64,000 nt of DNA from Vibrio qingdaonensis. Its GTDB lineage: Bacteria > Pseudomonadota > Gammaproteobacteria > Enterobacterales > Vibrionaceae. The notes below the pieces were generated by a model. That model searched no databases and had not been told where the DNA came from. It was given only the letters and a program-made list of their open reading frames with translations. The stretch is taken from contig NZ_JAKRRY010000007.1 of NCBI RefSeq assembly GCF_026191675.1, positions 97,970-161,969 on the forward strand, written 5' to 3'. The stretch's first letter is position 1; the number at the start of each line of letters is the position of its first letter. The position numbers and the translations under genes are program-made. This document shows positions 54,066 to 64,000 of the stretch, piece by piece.

Positions 54066-57000
54066 ATGAACACTTTTCTTGCCTACTTTGCTAGGCGCAG
54101 TTTTCTCGCTCGTATTATTACCATAATGGTGCTTTTAGTGGGGGCTGGCGCAATCAGCATTCTCAAACTTCAAGAGCTCCCTGACGTGGCATTTGCGGAA
54201 GTCGAGATCACGACACAATATCCGGGGGCATCCTCGCAAGATATTGAGTTAAACATCACCAACAAAATTGAGAAAGAGCTGAAGTCGATTCAAGGGCTCA
54301 CAACCTACTACTCTCAGTCTTTTGATGGCCAGTCTTATATCAACATCGAGCTCGATGAAAGTTATGAGGTCAATAAGACGGTTCGTGATATTCAACAAGC
54401 CGTGGATCGTGTTCAAGGTCTACCAAAAGATATCTCGAACCCTCCGTTAGTCGTCCAAAAGGACACCTCCTCTTTCGATGTTATGACATTCGGCGTAGTA
54501 ACAACGCTCGATAATCACGCATTACAGCAATACACTCGTGAACTTGAAAAGCGGTTAAGATCAGTCCCCGGTGTCGGAAACGTGCGTCTGGACGGCTACA
54601 CCGAGAGAGAGTTTTGGATTGAGGTTGACCCAACCAAAGTACTTCGATATCAATTAACCTTTAATGATGTCATTGCCGCGATTAATACGCGTAGCCTGTC
54701 ACTTTCTGGGGGAATTGTGGAGTCGTGGGACAACGACCAACGCATTGTTACCCTCACGCAAATTCACACAGTTGAAGAGCTCGCCAACACCATCATCGAT
54801 GTCTTGCCCACCGGTGAAATGATCCGATTGGGGGATGTTGCTCAAGTCTCCGATGGGTTTGAGAAAGCCACTGAGCTGGGTATGGTGGATGGGCAGAACG
54901 CCGTGGTATTCTCCATCAGCAAAAATGCCAGTGCGGACATTATTGCCACTATCGACCGCGTAAAAACAATTTTAGATCAAGAGAATACACGCCTAGAAGG
55001 TCAATTTAGCTTTCCGATTACTTTAAACCTAGCGGATGATATGGCAGAAAAATTCTCCATCGTCACCATCAATGGTGGAGTTGGGCTCATTCTGGTTCTT
55101 ATTGTTCTAAGTATGATATTGAAACGCCAAGTCGCCTTTTGGGTATCCGTCTCCATTCCATTTTGTGTACTTGGGGTCATGGCCGTCTTACCCGCACTTG
55201 GCATGAATCTAGACAGTATTACCCTTGCGGCTTTGCTTCTGGTAATTGGTATTATTGTCGATGATTCAGTCATCGTCGCCGAGAGTATTTATCAACAAAA
55301 AGAACAAGGGAAGTCTGGCGTTGAAGCGGCGACCTTGGGGGTTCAGAACGTCATTCGCCCCATCATTGCCAGCTTGACAACAACGGCGCTGGTTTTCATC
55401 CCTATGTTTTTTATTCCAGGCACCATGGGCAAAGCCATCATTGTTATTCCTATCACGGTCATTACCGCGCTTTTATTTTCACTGGCAGAATGTACCTTTA
55501 CTCTGCCTGCACATTTGGCTACATCACTCGATAGCCCCCCGAGGAATGGTTCGAACAATACGCGCTTCACAGCACTCATTCAGCGCTACAAAGCGATACT
55601 TTGCTACTGTTTAGCTCGCAAAAAACGTATTTTAGTGCTCGCACTTACGTGCCTTGTGGGCAGCTCAACGCTACTAACCACACTAAAGCTCGACATTTTT
55701 CCAAGTGATGCGGCCAAATACATTGAGATTTACACAGAGATCGCTCCGGGCACCCCGCTCAATAAAGTCCGCCAAACCCATACGGACTTAGAGAACGCTA
55801 TCGCAGCATTACCAAGCAATGAAGTCGTCTCGCATCAAATCACGTACTCCAGCCCTGTGAGCCGTGGGTTGATCACGCTGACAAATGTTGATCAACGTAC
55901 ACGAACCGCCAATGATATCGCCGACTCGCTCAGCCACGAATTGACCAACTCGACCAGTATAAATTTTGTAAAATTTACGGTAGATGCAGGTGGTCCCCCT
56001 CCCGGTGAGCCGGTAGAAATTCGCATCATCAGCAATAACCAGAAAGAGCGCGAACAAGCATTGGACCTTGTCATGGATTGGATGAGCCAGCACAGTGGGC
56101 TTGATAACGTCACTCATAACGAAGCGTTGACCGATCCACAATTACAAGTATTACCACAATACGAGTGGCTAGCGCGCTACAATTTAACCGTGCAAGATCT
56201 TGCTAACACGCTGCGCATTGCGTTTGATGGTGATACGGTGACATCAACATGGATTGGCGACGAAGAAGTGAAGCTGCGCGTGATACTGGATGAAAAATAT
56301 CGCAATCTCGACAAGCTCGCCACCACTAAAATCACCACACCTTCAGGGGTAAAAGTGCCACTCAACCGTTTAGCAAAAGTTCAAGAAATTCAAGCGCCAC
56401 GAGAAATTCTCCACTACAACGGCGATCGCCAAATATTAGTTAGCGCGCAAATTATCGATGACAACCTAAGCTCTGGAGCACTCAGTCAGCAACTGACTCA
56501 AGCGTTAACACCGCAGGTAGGAACCAGCGTAAGACTCGATGTTGGTGGTGAAGCAGAGAACACCGACGAAACCATGTCTGGCTTCTTTGTCGCTTTCCCT
56601 GCTGCAATGATTGGCATCTATTTTGTGCTCGCCATTATGTTTGGGTCGTTATTACAGCCGCTATTGATCATGGCCGTCATTCCGTTTGCTATTGTCTCTG
56701 CATTAATGGCGCTATTTCTCCACATGCAGCCTATTTCGTTATTTGCTTTGGTTGGTATATTGGGGATGGCTGGGGTCGTGGTCAATAACGCTCTGGTCCT
56801 CGTCAACCGTATTAACGAACTGCAACAAGAGGGTTTCTCTGTCACTCACGCGATTGTTGAAGCCGCAGCAAGCCGCTTCAGGCCTATCGTCCTGACATCA
56901 ATCACAACCGTGGTAGGCTTACTGCCATTGGCTTACGGTATTGGCGGTACCGATGTCTATATGGGGCCGATGTCATTAACGCTTGGGTATGGATTGCTGC

Positions 57001-57143
57001 TCTCATTACCGATTGTATTAATTGTCATACCTTGTCTATATGCACTTTGTGCGCGACCTAAGGTCATAAGCGACACCTCTCCTGTCACCAATAGCCAACA
57101 GCCAACAAGTAATAACCAATTACCAATTACCAATTACCAATAA
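54066..57143 (+). CDS. RND-family efflux transporter
   Basis: Inner-membrane proton-driven pump of 1025 aa with the AcrB-type plan: twelve membrane segments and two large periplasmic loops. Motifs include LQELPDVAFAEVEITTQYPG, GIIVDDSVIVAESIYQ (TM4 acidic residues), FIPMFFIPGTMGKAI and GMAGVVVNNALVLVNRINEL. The start at 54066 follows AAGGGG. The last 20 residues are a low-complexity N/Q/T/P tail encoded by repeats. Substrates are unknown; the divergent two-component system suggests stress-induced expression. Confidence 0.93.
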   Translation: MNTFLAYFARRSFLARIITIMVLLVGAGAISILKLQELPDVAFAEVEITTQYPGASSQDIELNITNKIEKELKSIQGLTTYYSQSFDGQSYINIELDESYEVNKTVRDIQQAVDRVQGLPKDISNPPLVVQKDTSSFDVMTFGVVTTLDNHALQQYTRELEKRLRSVPGVGNVRLDGYTEREFWIEVDPTKVLRYQLTFNDVIAAINTRSLSLSGGIVESWDNDQRIVTLTQIHTVEELANTIIDVLPTGEMIRLGDVAQVSDGFEKATELGMVDGQNAVVFSISKNASADIIATIDRVKTILDQENTRLEGQFSFPITLNLADDMAEKFSIVTINGGVGLILVLIVLSMILKRQVAFWVSVSIPFCVLGVMAVLPALGMNLDSITLAALLLVIGIIVDDSVIVAESIYQQKEQGKSGVEAATLGVQNVIRPIIASLTTTALVFIPMFFIPGTMGKAIIVIPITVITALLFSLAECTFTLPAHLATSLDSPPRNGSNNTRFTALIQRYKAILCYCLARKKRILVLALTCLVGSSTLLTTLKLDIFPSDAAKYIEIYTEIAPGTPLNKVRQTHTDLENAIAALPSNEVVSHQITYSSPVSRGLITLTNVDQRTRTANDIADSLSHELTNSTSINFVKFTVDAGGPPPGEPVEIRIISNNQKEREQALDLVMDWMSQHSGLDNVTHNEALTDPQLQVLPQYEWLARYNLTVQDLANTLRIAFDGDTVTSTWIGDEEVKLRVILDEKYRNLDKLATTKITTPSGVKVPLNRLAKVQEIQAPREILHYNGDRQILVSAQIIDDNLSSGALSQQLTQALTPQVGTSVRLDVGGEAENTDETMSGFFVAFPAAMIGIYFVLAIMFGSLLQPLLIMAVIPFAIVSALMALFLHMQPISLFALVGILGMAGVVVNNALVLVNRINELQQEGFSVTHAIVEAAASRFRPIVLTSITTVVGLLPLAYGIGGTDVYMGPMSLTLGYGLLLSLPIVLIVIPCLYALCARPKVISDTSPVTNSQQPTSNNQLPITNYQ
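57077..57142 (+). repeat. Short repeats encoding the pump's C-terminal tail
   Basis: CCAACAGCCAACA and a run of 7-bp AATTACC units (57117-57140) form the last codons of the RND gene, giving the polar ending NNQLPITNYQ. This looks like slippage-derived extension past the normal end of the protein. Confidence 0.7.
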
Positions 57144-57279
57144 GTAAAATCCGCTAAAGCGACCCTAACCAATATCGCTAACCTATCGCGCTGCTCGGAA
57201 CGTTTAACCGCAGCAGCGCTGCACATACCGCTGCCAAAGCGCGAGTTTCAAACACCATTTGAACCCAACAACGCACATA

Positions 57280-58011
57280 TTACGACGCCCTTTCTCCAAT
57301 CCCTCGTAAACGAATACGGCTGACATTTAGGTTCATAATGTGGCGCAATACGTAACGATATAATACCTTTTTGACCCCGGACAAATTACTACCATATTTT
57401 GAATAAAAGTCATCCGGCTGCGGATACACACCAAAATCATCGGCAATACCTTCACTCTGTATATAGGTATCATCACCCTTCCAATCGACATCTGGCTGAG
57501 CCAAGTTTTTTGTCGATATTGCATAACCTGAAAAGGCGTCTTGTTGCGCGGAAAAACGCTGCTGTACCTGCCTTAGATAGCCACTATCTAAAATGTAACC
57601 TTCTAAATTCACCCAACGCCCTTCTTGGTAGACTTCTACCCAACTATGAATGATGCGCTCTGGAGCCACACGAAAAATCGCCGTAGGAATAGCACCTCGC
57701 TGCAGTTCATTATAAATCGTAAAGCCATGCAGTCTGGTTTCAATACCCACAGAGCGAAGGAGCGCCATTAATAACGTACCTTTGGTGTTGCACTGCCCAT
57801 AACCATCTTTTAGTACTTGGCTCGCAGCAAGACGGTCGTCACTATTGTAACCAAAACGAATATCGTCTCGGACAAAATGATAAATTGCACCAATCGCATC
57901 ATAGCGAGACAAGGTTTTCCATTGTTTTTCGTCAATCAATTCTTGGATGTCATCATGTAAAAAATCCAACATCGGTGTGGGTTGTAAATAGGCTTGAGAT
58001 AACTCGTTCAT
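57280..58011 (-). CDS. Transglutaminase-like domain protein
   Basis: A 243-aa cytoplasmic protein of the transglutaminase/papain-like fold. The triad is visible: Cys74 in KDGYGQCNTKGTLL, His122 in IIHSWVEVY and an acidic residue in WVNLEGYILD. The N-terminal ALDFL-like segment and DAIGAIYHFVRDDIRFGYN match the family. Such proteins may act as peptidases or amidases; no substrate is known. It is convergent with the RND gene and 69 bp downstream of the AraC-type gene. Confidence 0.85.
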   Translation of the reverse strand: MNELSQAYLQPTPMLDFLHDDIQELIDEKQWKTLSRYDAIGAIYHFVRDDIRFGYNSDDRLAASQVLKDGYGQCNTKGTLLMALLRSVGIETRLHGFTIYNELQRGAIPTAIFRVAPERIIHSWVEVYQEGRWVNLEGYILDSGYLRQVQQRFSAQQDAFSGYAISTKNLAQPDVDWKGDDTYIQSEGIADDFGVYPQPDDFYSKYGSNLSGVKKVLYRYVLRHIMNLNVSRIRLRGIGERAS

Positions 58012-58080
58012 AGATTACTCCGGTCACTGAATCTACCCTTAGAGTAACTAACCACTTTTTAGAATAATTGAATAAACTGG

Positions 58081-58878
58081 CTACGAACGTCGAAACACTG
58101 CGTTAGCTTGTCGAATCGTCATACCAAAGGTATGACGAAACGTCCGACTTAAATGTGCGCTATCCGAAAACCCCGCCATATAGGCCGCCTCTGTGGCCGA
58201 TTGACCAGCAAGTACCGCTTCAACAGCACAGATCATTCGACACCAAAGTAAGTATGGACGCCACGGTATTCCTACTTCTTGACGAAACAAATGCAAAAAT
58301 CGACTCTCTGATAAGGCAAGTGTTGCCGCGACGTCCGCAGCACGCCATGCATTCGGCTTCAAACAAGTGACACCGACGCACTGATAAAGCTCATCGACTA
58401 ACCTTTTAATACGAGGATCGATAATATTACTGTTGTTATTGAGATAAAAAGGACTGGGTTGCTTTAAATGTTCTAACAGCGATAGGAGGTGAATGGCGAC
58501 ATCATCAAGTTTGATATCTGAAGCCCTTGGCCTTGAGAAGTGCAGTTTCGGCAGCATCTCAATGGGGCGCTGCGCCAAAAGCTGATTCATTGCTGCTCCA
58601 AGCTCACCGCTTGGCTCCAGCAACACAATCCAGCCTTCTTCCATCTGTAATTGATGCTCTACATTCGAGGCGAGTATCATAGGCGCAGCGATCTCTTTAC
58701 TAACAACATGAGATAACCCATTCGAAGACAATGTCTCGGCTCGTAAACACAGAGTACAACGGCTTTCGGGCTTGGGCCAAACCAGCTGAATAGCATGATG
58801 GCGATGGTAATCAGCATCTATCGATGACCCGTACATCATCATGATCCCCGCTCTAATCCACACCTTTGGTTCAGCCAT
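58081..58878 (-). CDS. AraC-family transcriptional regulator
   Basis: A 265-aa regulator with an N-terminal cupin-like sensing part (GSSIDADYHRHHAIQLVWP) and a C-terminal pair of AraC helix-turn-helices (VAATLALSESRFLHLFRQEV and AYMAGFSDSAHLSRTFRHTFG). The start at 58878 (MAEPKVWIR) follows AAGGAGTAG. It probably controls the neighbouring transglutaminase-like gene. The inducer is unknown. Confidence 0.9.
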   Translation of the reverse strand: MAEPKVWIRAGIMMMYGSSIDADYHRHHAIQLVWPKPESRCTLCLRAETLSSNGLSHVVSKEIAAPMILASNVEHQLQMEEGWIVLLEPSGELGAAMNQLLAQRPIEMLPKLHFSRPRASDIKLDDVAIHLLSLLEHLKQPSPFYLNNNSNIIDPRIKRLVDELYQCVGVTCLKPNAWRAADVAATLALSESRFLHLFRQEVGIPWRPYLLWCRMICAVEAVLAGQSATEAAYMAGFSDSAHLSRTFRHTFGMTIRQANAVFRRS

Positions 58879-58902
58879 TATTCTACTCCTTAGCAATACC
58901 CA

Positions 58903-59835
58903 TCAAATTCCGTTTGAACCAAACACCCCTTTCTCTATAAGCTTGGTTAATATCGCCTGACTCTTATCTCTAAACCTATCTCGCAATAGGCGTACAGTGG
59001 GTGTTATCGATTGGCGACTGGGGCAAACCAACCATAATTCTGACGGCGTGGGCTTATATTGTGGCATCAAATTCACCACTCGCCCTGCTAGCAAATCACT
59101 CGACATATCGATACATGACTTGAACGCGATGCCTTTACCTTCTACACACCAACGTCGTACGAAATCACTGTCATTAGAGGCCCGATTGCCTTTTAGTTTA
59201 ATCTTATAGTCTTGCTTCCCATCATTAAAAGCCCACTCATCTTGGATAATGTCGTGCAATTGGTAGAACAGTGCATTGTGATTCAGCAAATCTTGTGGGG
59301 TCTGAGGCGTACCATGCTCAGCCAAGTAATCAGGGCTCGCACACAACACTCTTGGCGCATCACTAATCTTAAATCCGTATAAATTCGAGTCCAATTTGGG
59401 CCCATAGCGCAACGCCATATCCACGGCATCGCGATAGAAATCAATATTACTGTCACTAATATGGGTGCGTAGAGACACCTTCGGGTATTCAAGTAAAAAG
59501 TCGTCGAGCCAAGAGGCGACGATATTACGCCCTAAATCAGAAGACATGGCTATTCGCACTTCGCCGTCAATGATACCAAGCTCTTCTCGCATATTGAGCT
59601 TAGCCTGTTGAAGCATTTTCACGGCTTGCTCACACTGTGGTAGATACCGTTCACCCGCAGCAGAAAGTCGTAAATGACGGGTGGTGCGAACAAATAGCTC
59701 CGCACCCAGTGACGCTTCAACACGCTTTACCGCTGCACTGGCGGTGGCAGTTCTCATATCAAGATTAGTTGCGGCAGCGGTGATACTGCGAAACTCCGCC
59801 ACCTTTAAGATAACGTGTAAATCTTCAAGTAGCAT
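58903..59835 (-). CDS. LysR-family transcriptional regulator
   Basis: A 310-aa regulator with an N-terminal helix-turn-helix (FRSITAAATNLDMRTATASAAVKRVE) and a C-terminal periplasmic-binding-like effector domain. The variant group resembles the DsdC/AaeR-like LysR regulators next to oxidoreductases. It is divergent from the monooxygenase/nitroreductase pair and separated by a strong palindrome, so it probably activates them. Confidence 0.92.
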   Translation of the reverse strand: MLLEDLHVILKVAEFRSITAAATNLDMRTATASAAVKRVEASLGAELFVRTTRHLRLSAAGERYLPQCEQAVKMLQQAKLNMREELGIIDGEVRIAMSSDLGRNIVASWLDDFLLEYPKVSLRTHISDSNIDFYRDAVDMALRYGPKLDSNLYGFKISDAPRVLCASPDYLAEHGTPQTPQDLLNHNALFYQLHDIIQDEWAFNDGKQDYKIKLKGNRASNDSDFVRRWCVEGKGIAFKSCIDMSSDLLAGRVVNLMPQYKPTPSELWLVCPSRQSITPTVRLLRDRFRDKSQAILTKLIEKGVFGSNGI

Positions 59836-59894
59836 TGACCTACCCCTGCTCTCTTGGTTTGGTTAGATGATGATCCACAACACGTGCTTCACAC

Positions 59895-59921
59895 TTATTA
59901 TCAAATAATTTTTGATAATAA
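59895..59921. promoter_or_regulatory. Palindrome between the LysR gene and its divergent target
   Basis: Perfect 10-bp inverted repeat TTATTATCAA/TTGATAATAA with a 7-bp spacer in the 203-bp divergent gap. The symmetry and length fit a LysR-type operator (T-N11-A class). Confidence 0.7.
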
Positions 59922-60038
59922 TTCAAATTATAGCCTCTTTATAACTATCAATCTTACTATTACTATGTTTCGACACAAACACTTTATCCATACTCATAAG
60001 TCGCTTATTACTGCGCCTTAAGAAGACGAGAACAGACT

Positions 60039-60329
60039 ATGACGTCATTAACTATTGTTGCCAATATCATCGCTAATGAAGATAAAATTGAATTGGTTAA
60101 ATCCGAACTGTTAGCACTTATTGACGCAACGCGCGCCGAAGAAGGCTGCATCAATTACGACTTGCACCAAGATAATAACAACCCTGCGCACTTTACGTTT
60201 TATGAAAACTGGACGTCACCTGAGCTGTTACAAGCGCATTTGCGTAGCGCCCACATTGCGAAATACAAGACGGCAACCGAAGGTGCCGTCGCCAGCTTTA
60301 CACTCAATGAGATGACTCGTATTGGGTAA
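60039..60329 (+). CDS. YgiN-like antibiotic biosynthesis monooxygenase (ABM) family protein
   Basis: A 96-aa ferredoxin-like dimeric protein with VKSELLALIDATRAEEGCINYDL, HFTFYENWTSPELLQAHL and HIAKYK, typical of the ABM/YgiN family. YgiN acts on quinols; others on polyketides. Here it is followed by a nitroreductase, 66 bp away, a pairing often seen in quinone or nitroaromatic defence. Substrate unknown. Confidence 0.9.
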   Translation: MTSLTIVANIIANEDKIELVKSELLALIDATRAEEGCINYDLHQDNNNPAHFTFYENWTSPELLQAHLRSAHIAKYKTATEGAVASFTLNEMTRIG

Positions 60330-60401
60330 TGCTGTCAGAAGTTCGACGGCTTTTATTTCTAACGCTTTCTATTCCTAACTATTTTCATTTCGGAGATGAC
60401 C

Positions 60402-61058
60402 ATGACACATCCCATCATTGCTGACTTAGAGCAACGTTATACCGCTAAACGCTACGATGCGACAAAGCGTATCCCTCAAGACGAACTAGAGGTGATTTAC
60501 GAGGCAACACGACTGTCCGCTTCGTCGATCAACTCACAGCCGTGGAAGTTTATCGTCATTGAAAGCGATGAAGCCAAGCAGCGCATGCACGATACGTTTG
60601 TTAACAAGCATCAATTTAATCAGCCTCATATCAAAGAAGCCTCACATATTATTTTGTTCGCATACCACCCCAACTACACCCGTGATGATTACGCAAAAGT
60701 GGTCGACAAAGGGATTGAAGATGGCCGTACGGCACCCGAGCAACGCGAGCAAGCCTTTGGTGGTTTTGCGTTTGCTGAATTGAACACCGATGAGACCGGC
60801 AATACGTCAACATGGACGAAAGCGCAAACCTACCTTGCGCTCGGTAATACCATGCATGTTTTAGCCCGCTTAGGTATTGATTCAACGCCAATGGAAGGCG
60901 TCGATTCCGAGATGATCACAGAGCTGTTTAGAGAGGAGTTGGGTGGCTACCAGTGTGATGTTGCCTTAGCGATGGGGTATCACCATGCGGATGAAGATTA
61001 CAATGCATCCCTGCCTAAATCGCGCTTAAGCCGCGAAGCCGTATTAACGGTTTTATAA
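60402..61058 (+). CDS. NAD(P)H-dependent nitroreductase family oxidoreductase
   Basis: FMN-dependent oxidoreductase of 218 aa, NfsB/YdgI-like, with the FMN-binding start RYTAKRYDATKRIPQDEL, RLSASSINSQPWKFIVIES, and EELGGYQCDVALAMGYHH. It reduces quinones or nitro compounds with NAD(P)H. The start at 60402 (MTHPIIADLEQRY) is set by CGGAG; an ATG two codons upstream is too close to that site. It is co-directional with the ABM gene and probably controlled by the LysR regulator. Confidence 0.9.
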   Translation: MTHPIIADLEQRYTAKRYDATKRIPQDELEVIYEATRLSASSINSQPWKFIVIESDEAKQRMHDTFVNKHQFNQPHIKEASHIILFAYHPNYTRDDYAKVVDKGIEDGRTAPEQREQAFGGFAFAELNTDETGNTSTWTKAQTYLALGNTMHVLARLGIDSTPMEGVDSEMITELFREELGGYQCDVALAMGYHHADEDYNASLPKSRLSREAVLTVL

Positions 61059-61131
61059 CCGTTTAGAGTGCCGTTACTTCCGCCAAAATAGTTAATTTGA
61101 ACAATGGTTCGAACCATCCCTTAAACGATGG

Positions 61132-62145
61132 CTACTCTGGCGCTGTCAGTGACTTAATTGACTCTCTAATCACTAGCGAGCCCGATATTGAAATTAATTG
61201 GGCTCGTTCATTCTCTCCCAATATCCGTAGTATCGCCACCTTAACCATATTGCCCAACGGTACACTGACCGAGCTCAAGCTTGGTGATAAATACTCGCCC
61301 ATATTGCTGTTGTCAAAACCTGCAATTGAGATCTCTTCAGGTAATGACAAGCCTGCATTACTGAATGCACGCATGGCACCCATCGCCATATCATCATTGC
61401 AAGCCAGTATTGCTGACGGTCGTCGATCACACTCAAGTAACCGTACTGCGGCTAAATAGCCCCCTTTCAACGCCCAGTTTCCGCATTGCTCCAGTTCTTT
61501 ATCAACGGGTAAACCATGTTTTTCCAATACATCCCTATAGGCGCGATAACGCTGTTGATCTGTGCCTGAGTTTGGGTTGCCACGAATAATAGCAATGCTG
61601 CGATGACCGTTTTGCACTAAGTGCTCCATCATTAAACAGGCACTTTGATAATGATTGGTTGTAATCGCGTGTTGAGGGTGATCGGAGACGGGGCGATTCA
61701 ACACCATGATCGGGGTAGTGGTACGGCTAATGATTTCCGCGAGCTCTTTTTCGTTTAGATATTTTGAATAAACAATGATGCCGGCGCATTTCATATCCAA
61801 AAGAAAATTAATGGCGTCCCTTTCCTCTGCTTTACTGTGTTTCCCATCCGTCATCACTAACTGGTGGTTCGACTCTTCGCAAAATGAAGCGGCATGATTC
61901 ATCAAGGTAGAAAAATAAGGGCCATCAAACAAGACATTACTCATAACAAAACCGATGAAATTGGTTTTTCTCATAGCCAGATTTTGCGCTAGGATATTGG
62001 GCCGATAACCAGTTTTCTGAATCGCATCAAACACTCGCTTCACGACATCCGGTCGTACGATATTTTTCTTGTTCAATACTCTTGATACTGTCGCTTTAGA
62101 GACGCCCGCCTCATTGGCAACATCCAGCATCGTTACTTTCACCAC
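61132..62145 (-). CDS. ascG: LacI-family repressor of beta-glucoside genes (AscG-like)
   Basis: A 337-aa repressor: LacI helix-turn-helix at the N-terminus (MLDVANEAGVSKATVSRVLN) and a sugar-binding domain with SNVLFDGPYFS, TTPIMVLNRPV and CNDDMAMGAM. It is close to E. coli AscG as I remember it. A GTG at 62145 with AGAGGT upstream is the likely start (an ATG five codons in is possible). It should bind the perfect TGAAACCGGTTTCA site before the adjacent glucosidase gene. A 14-bp palindrome at 61104-61117 lies just after its stop and may end transcription. Confidence 0.88.
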   Translation of the reverse strand: MVKVTMLDVANEAGVSKATVSRVLNKKNIVRPDVVKRVFDAIQKTGYRPNILAQNLAMRKTNFIGFVMSNVLFDGPYFSTLMNHAASFCEESNHQLVMTDGKHSKAEERDAINFLLDMKCAGIIVYSKYLNEKELAEIISRTTTPIMVLNRPVSDHPQHAITTNHYQSACLMMEHLVQNGHRSIAIIRGNPNSGTDQQRYRAYRDVLEKHGLPVDKELEQCGNWALKGGYLAAVRLLECDRRPSAILACNDDMAMGAMRAFSNAGLSLPEEISIAGFDNSNMGEYLSPSLSSVSVPLGNMVKVAILRILGENERAQLISISGSLVIRESIKSLTAPE

Positions 62146-62180
62146 CCATACCTCTTTAATACATTCTAATCGCCCACGAT

Positions 62181-62250
62181 TGCATCATAAGTGCCACTAT
62201 TACATCACAAGTACCACTATTACATCACAAGTACCACTATTACATCATAA
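62181..62250. repeat. Three and a half tandem copies of a 20-bp repeat
   Basis: Units at 62181, 62201 and 62221 (core ACATCACAAGTACCACTAT) plus a half copy to 62250. Units 2 and 3 are identical; unit 1 differs at three or so positions. They lie between ascG and the glucosidase gene. Confidence 0.9.
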
Positions 62251-62273
62251 ACGCCCACTGGTGCGGGCGTTTA
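62248..62273 (-). terminator. Hairpin after the glucosidase gene
   Basis: TAAACGCCC (62248-62256) pairs with GGGCGTTTA (62265-62273) over an 8-nt loop, 27 bp beyond the glucosidase stop on the minus strand. No long T tract, so its strength as a terminator is uncertain. Confidence 0.6.
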
Positions 62274-62299
62274 TGATTACGGCATTAGTTCAGATTAAC

Positions 62300-63882
<1,583 letters not shown>

Positions 63883-64000
63883 TTACAATACCAACCGTTC
63901 GCTCTCTCCTATGCCCGCCATTTTTATACGATCCAACAGATGGCGAATTTGTGCTTCACTCTTGGCATACGGTTATATACTCAATATACAACTCGTTTAA

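Noticed and set aside
63883..63974. Minus-strand peptide ending KSEAQIRHLLDRIKMAGIG
   Set aside because: It looks protein-like, but a stop lies about 30 codons upstream in the same frame and no start or ribosome-binding site is visible. It could be a frameshifted gene end, which cannot be decided at the window edge.

Overview
The window reads as a Vibrio chromosome segment of about 45% GC. The clearest evidence is a small RNA of the Vibrio quorum-sensing Qrr family at 32283-32390 (minus strand), with its sigma-54 promoter and two LuxO-type boxes. The gene content agrees: mtlA-mtlD-mtlR, DUF3612 regulator, MaoP/DUF413, paired photolyase/cryptochrome genes and HD-GYP paralogues. No rRNA, tRNA, CRISPR array, transposase or prophage gene was found. 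Nearly all reading frames are intact.

Layout. (1) 1-3.9 kb: mannitol PTS operon on the minus strand behind an upstream region with several CRP-type sites. (2) 3.9-16.3 kb: polyamine catabolism. An apparent eight-gene minus-strand operon (puuD-puuR-puuC-puuB-aguB-aguA-gabD-gabT) ends in a strong terminator; puuA and an NhaC-type transporter are divergent. Together they would take agmatine or putrescine through gamma-glutamyl intermediates to GABA and succinate. (3) 16.3-22.7 kb: a GNAT/HD/PhzF trio, a 50-residue DUF2256 gene, a photolyase pair (Fe-S bacterial type and DASH-like) and a diguanylate cyclase. (4) 22.8-28.6 kb: two large paralogous HD-GYP sensor proteins. (5) 28.9-32.3 kb: two duplicated genes of unknown function next to a DUF3612 HTH regulator, with shared palindromes. 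(6) 32.3-35.3 kb: qrr, ogt, an Ada-AraC-AlkA fusion and maoP. (7) 35.5-50.9 kb: a complete purine catabolic locus (GntR regulator, xdhABC, guaD, cytochrome-linked urate oxidase, uraH, uraD, puuE, alc, allA, NCS2 permease) interrupted by a BOF-family gene and a small cysteine-containing gene under a perfect FNR-type box. (8) 51-57.1 kb: a two-component system divergent from an RND efflux pair. (9) 57.3-61.1 kb: transglutaminase-like protein, AraC and LysR regulators, a YgiN-like monooxygenase and a nitroreductase. (10) 61.1-64 kb: AscG-like LacI regulator and a GH1 6-phospho-beta-glucosidase with a perfect AscG-type operator and a CRP box.

Together the genes describe a marine-type heterotroph able to use mannitol, polyamines, purines and beta-glucosides, with c-di-GMP, light-damage and quorum-sensing functions interleaved. 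The symbol puuD applies to two unrelated genes here: gamma-glutamyl-GABA hydrolase near 12.3 kb and urate hydroxylase near 44.2 kb.
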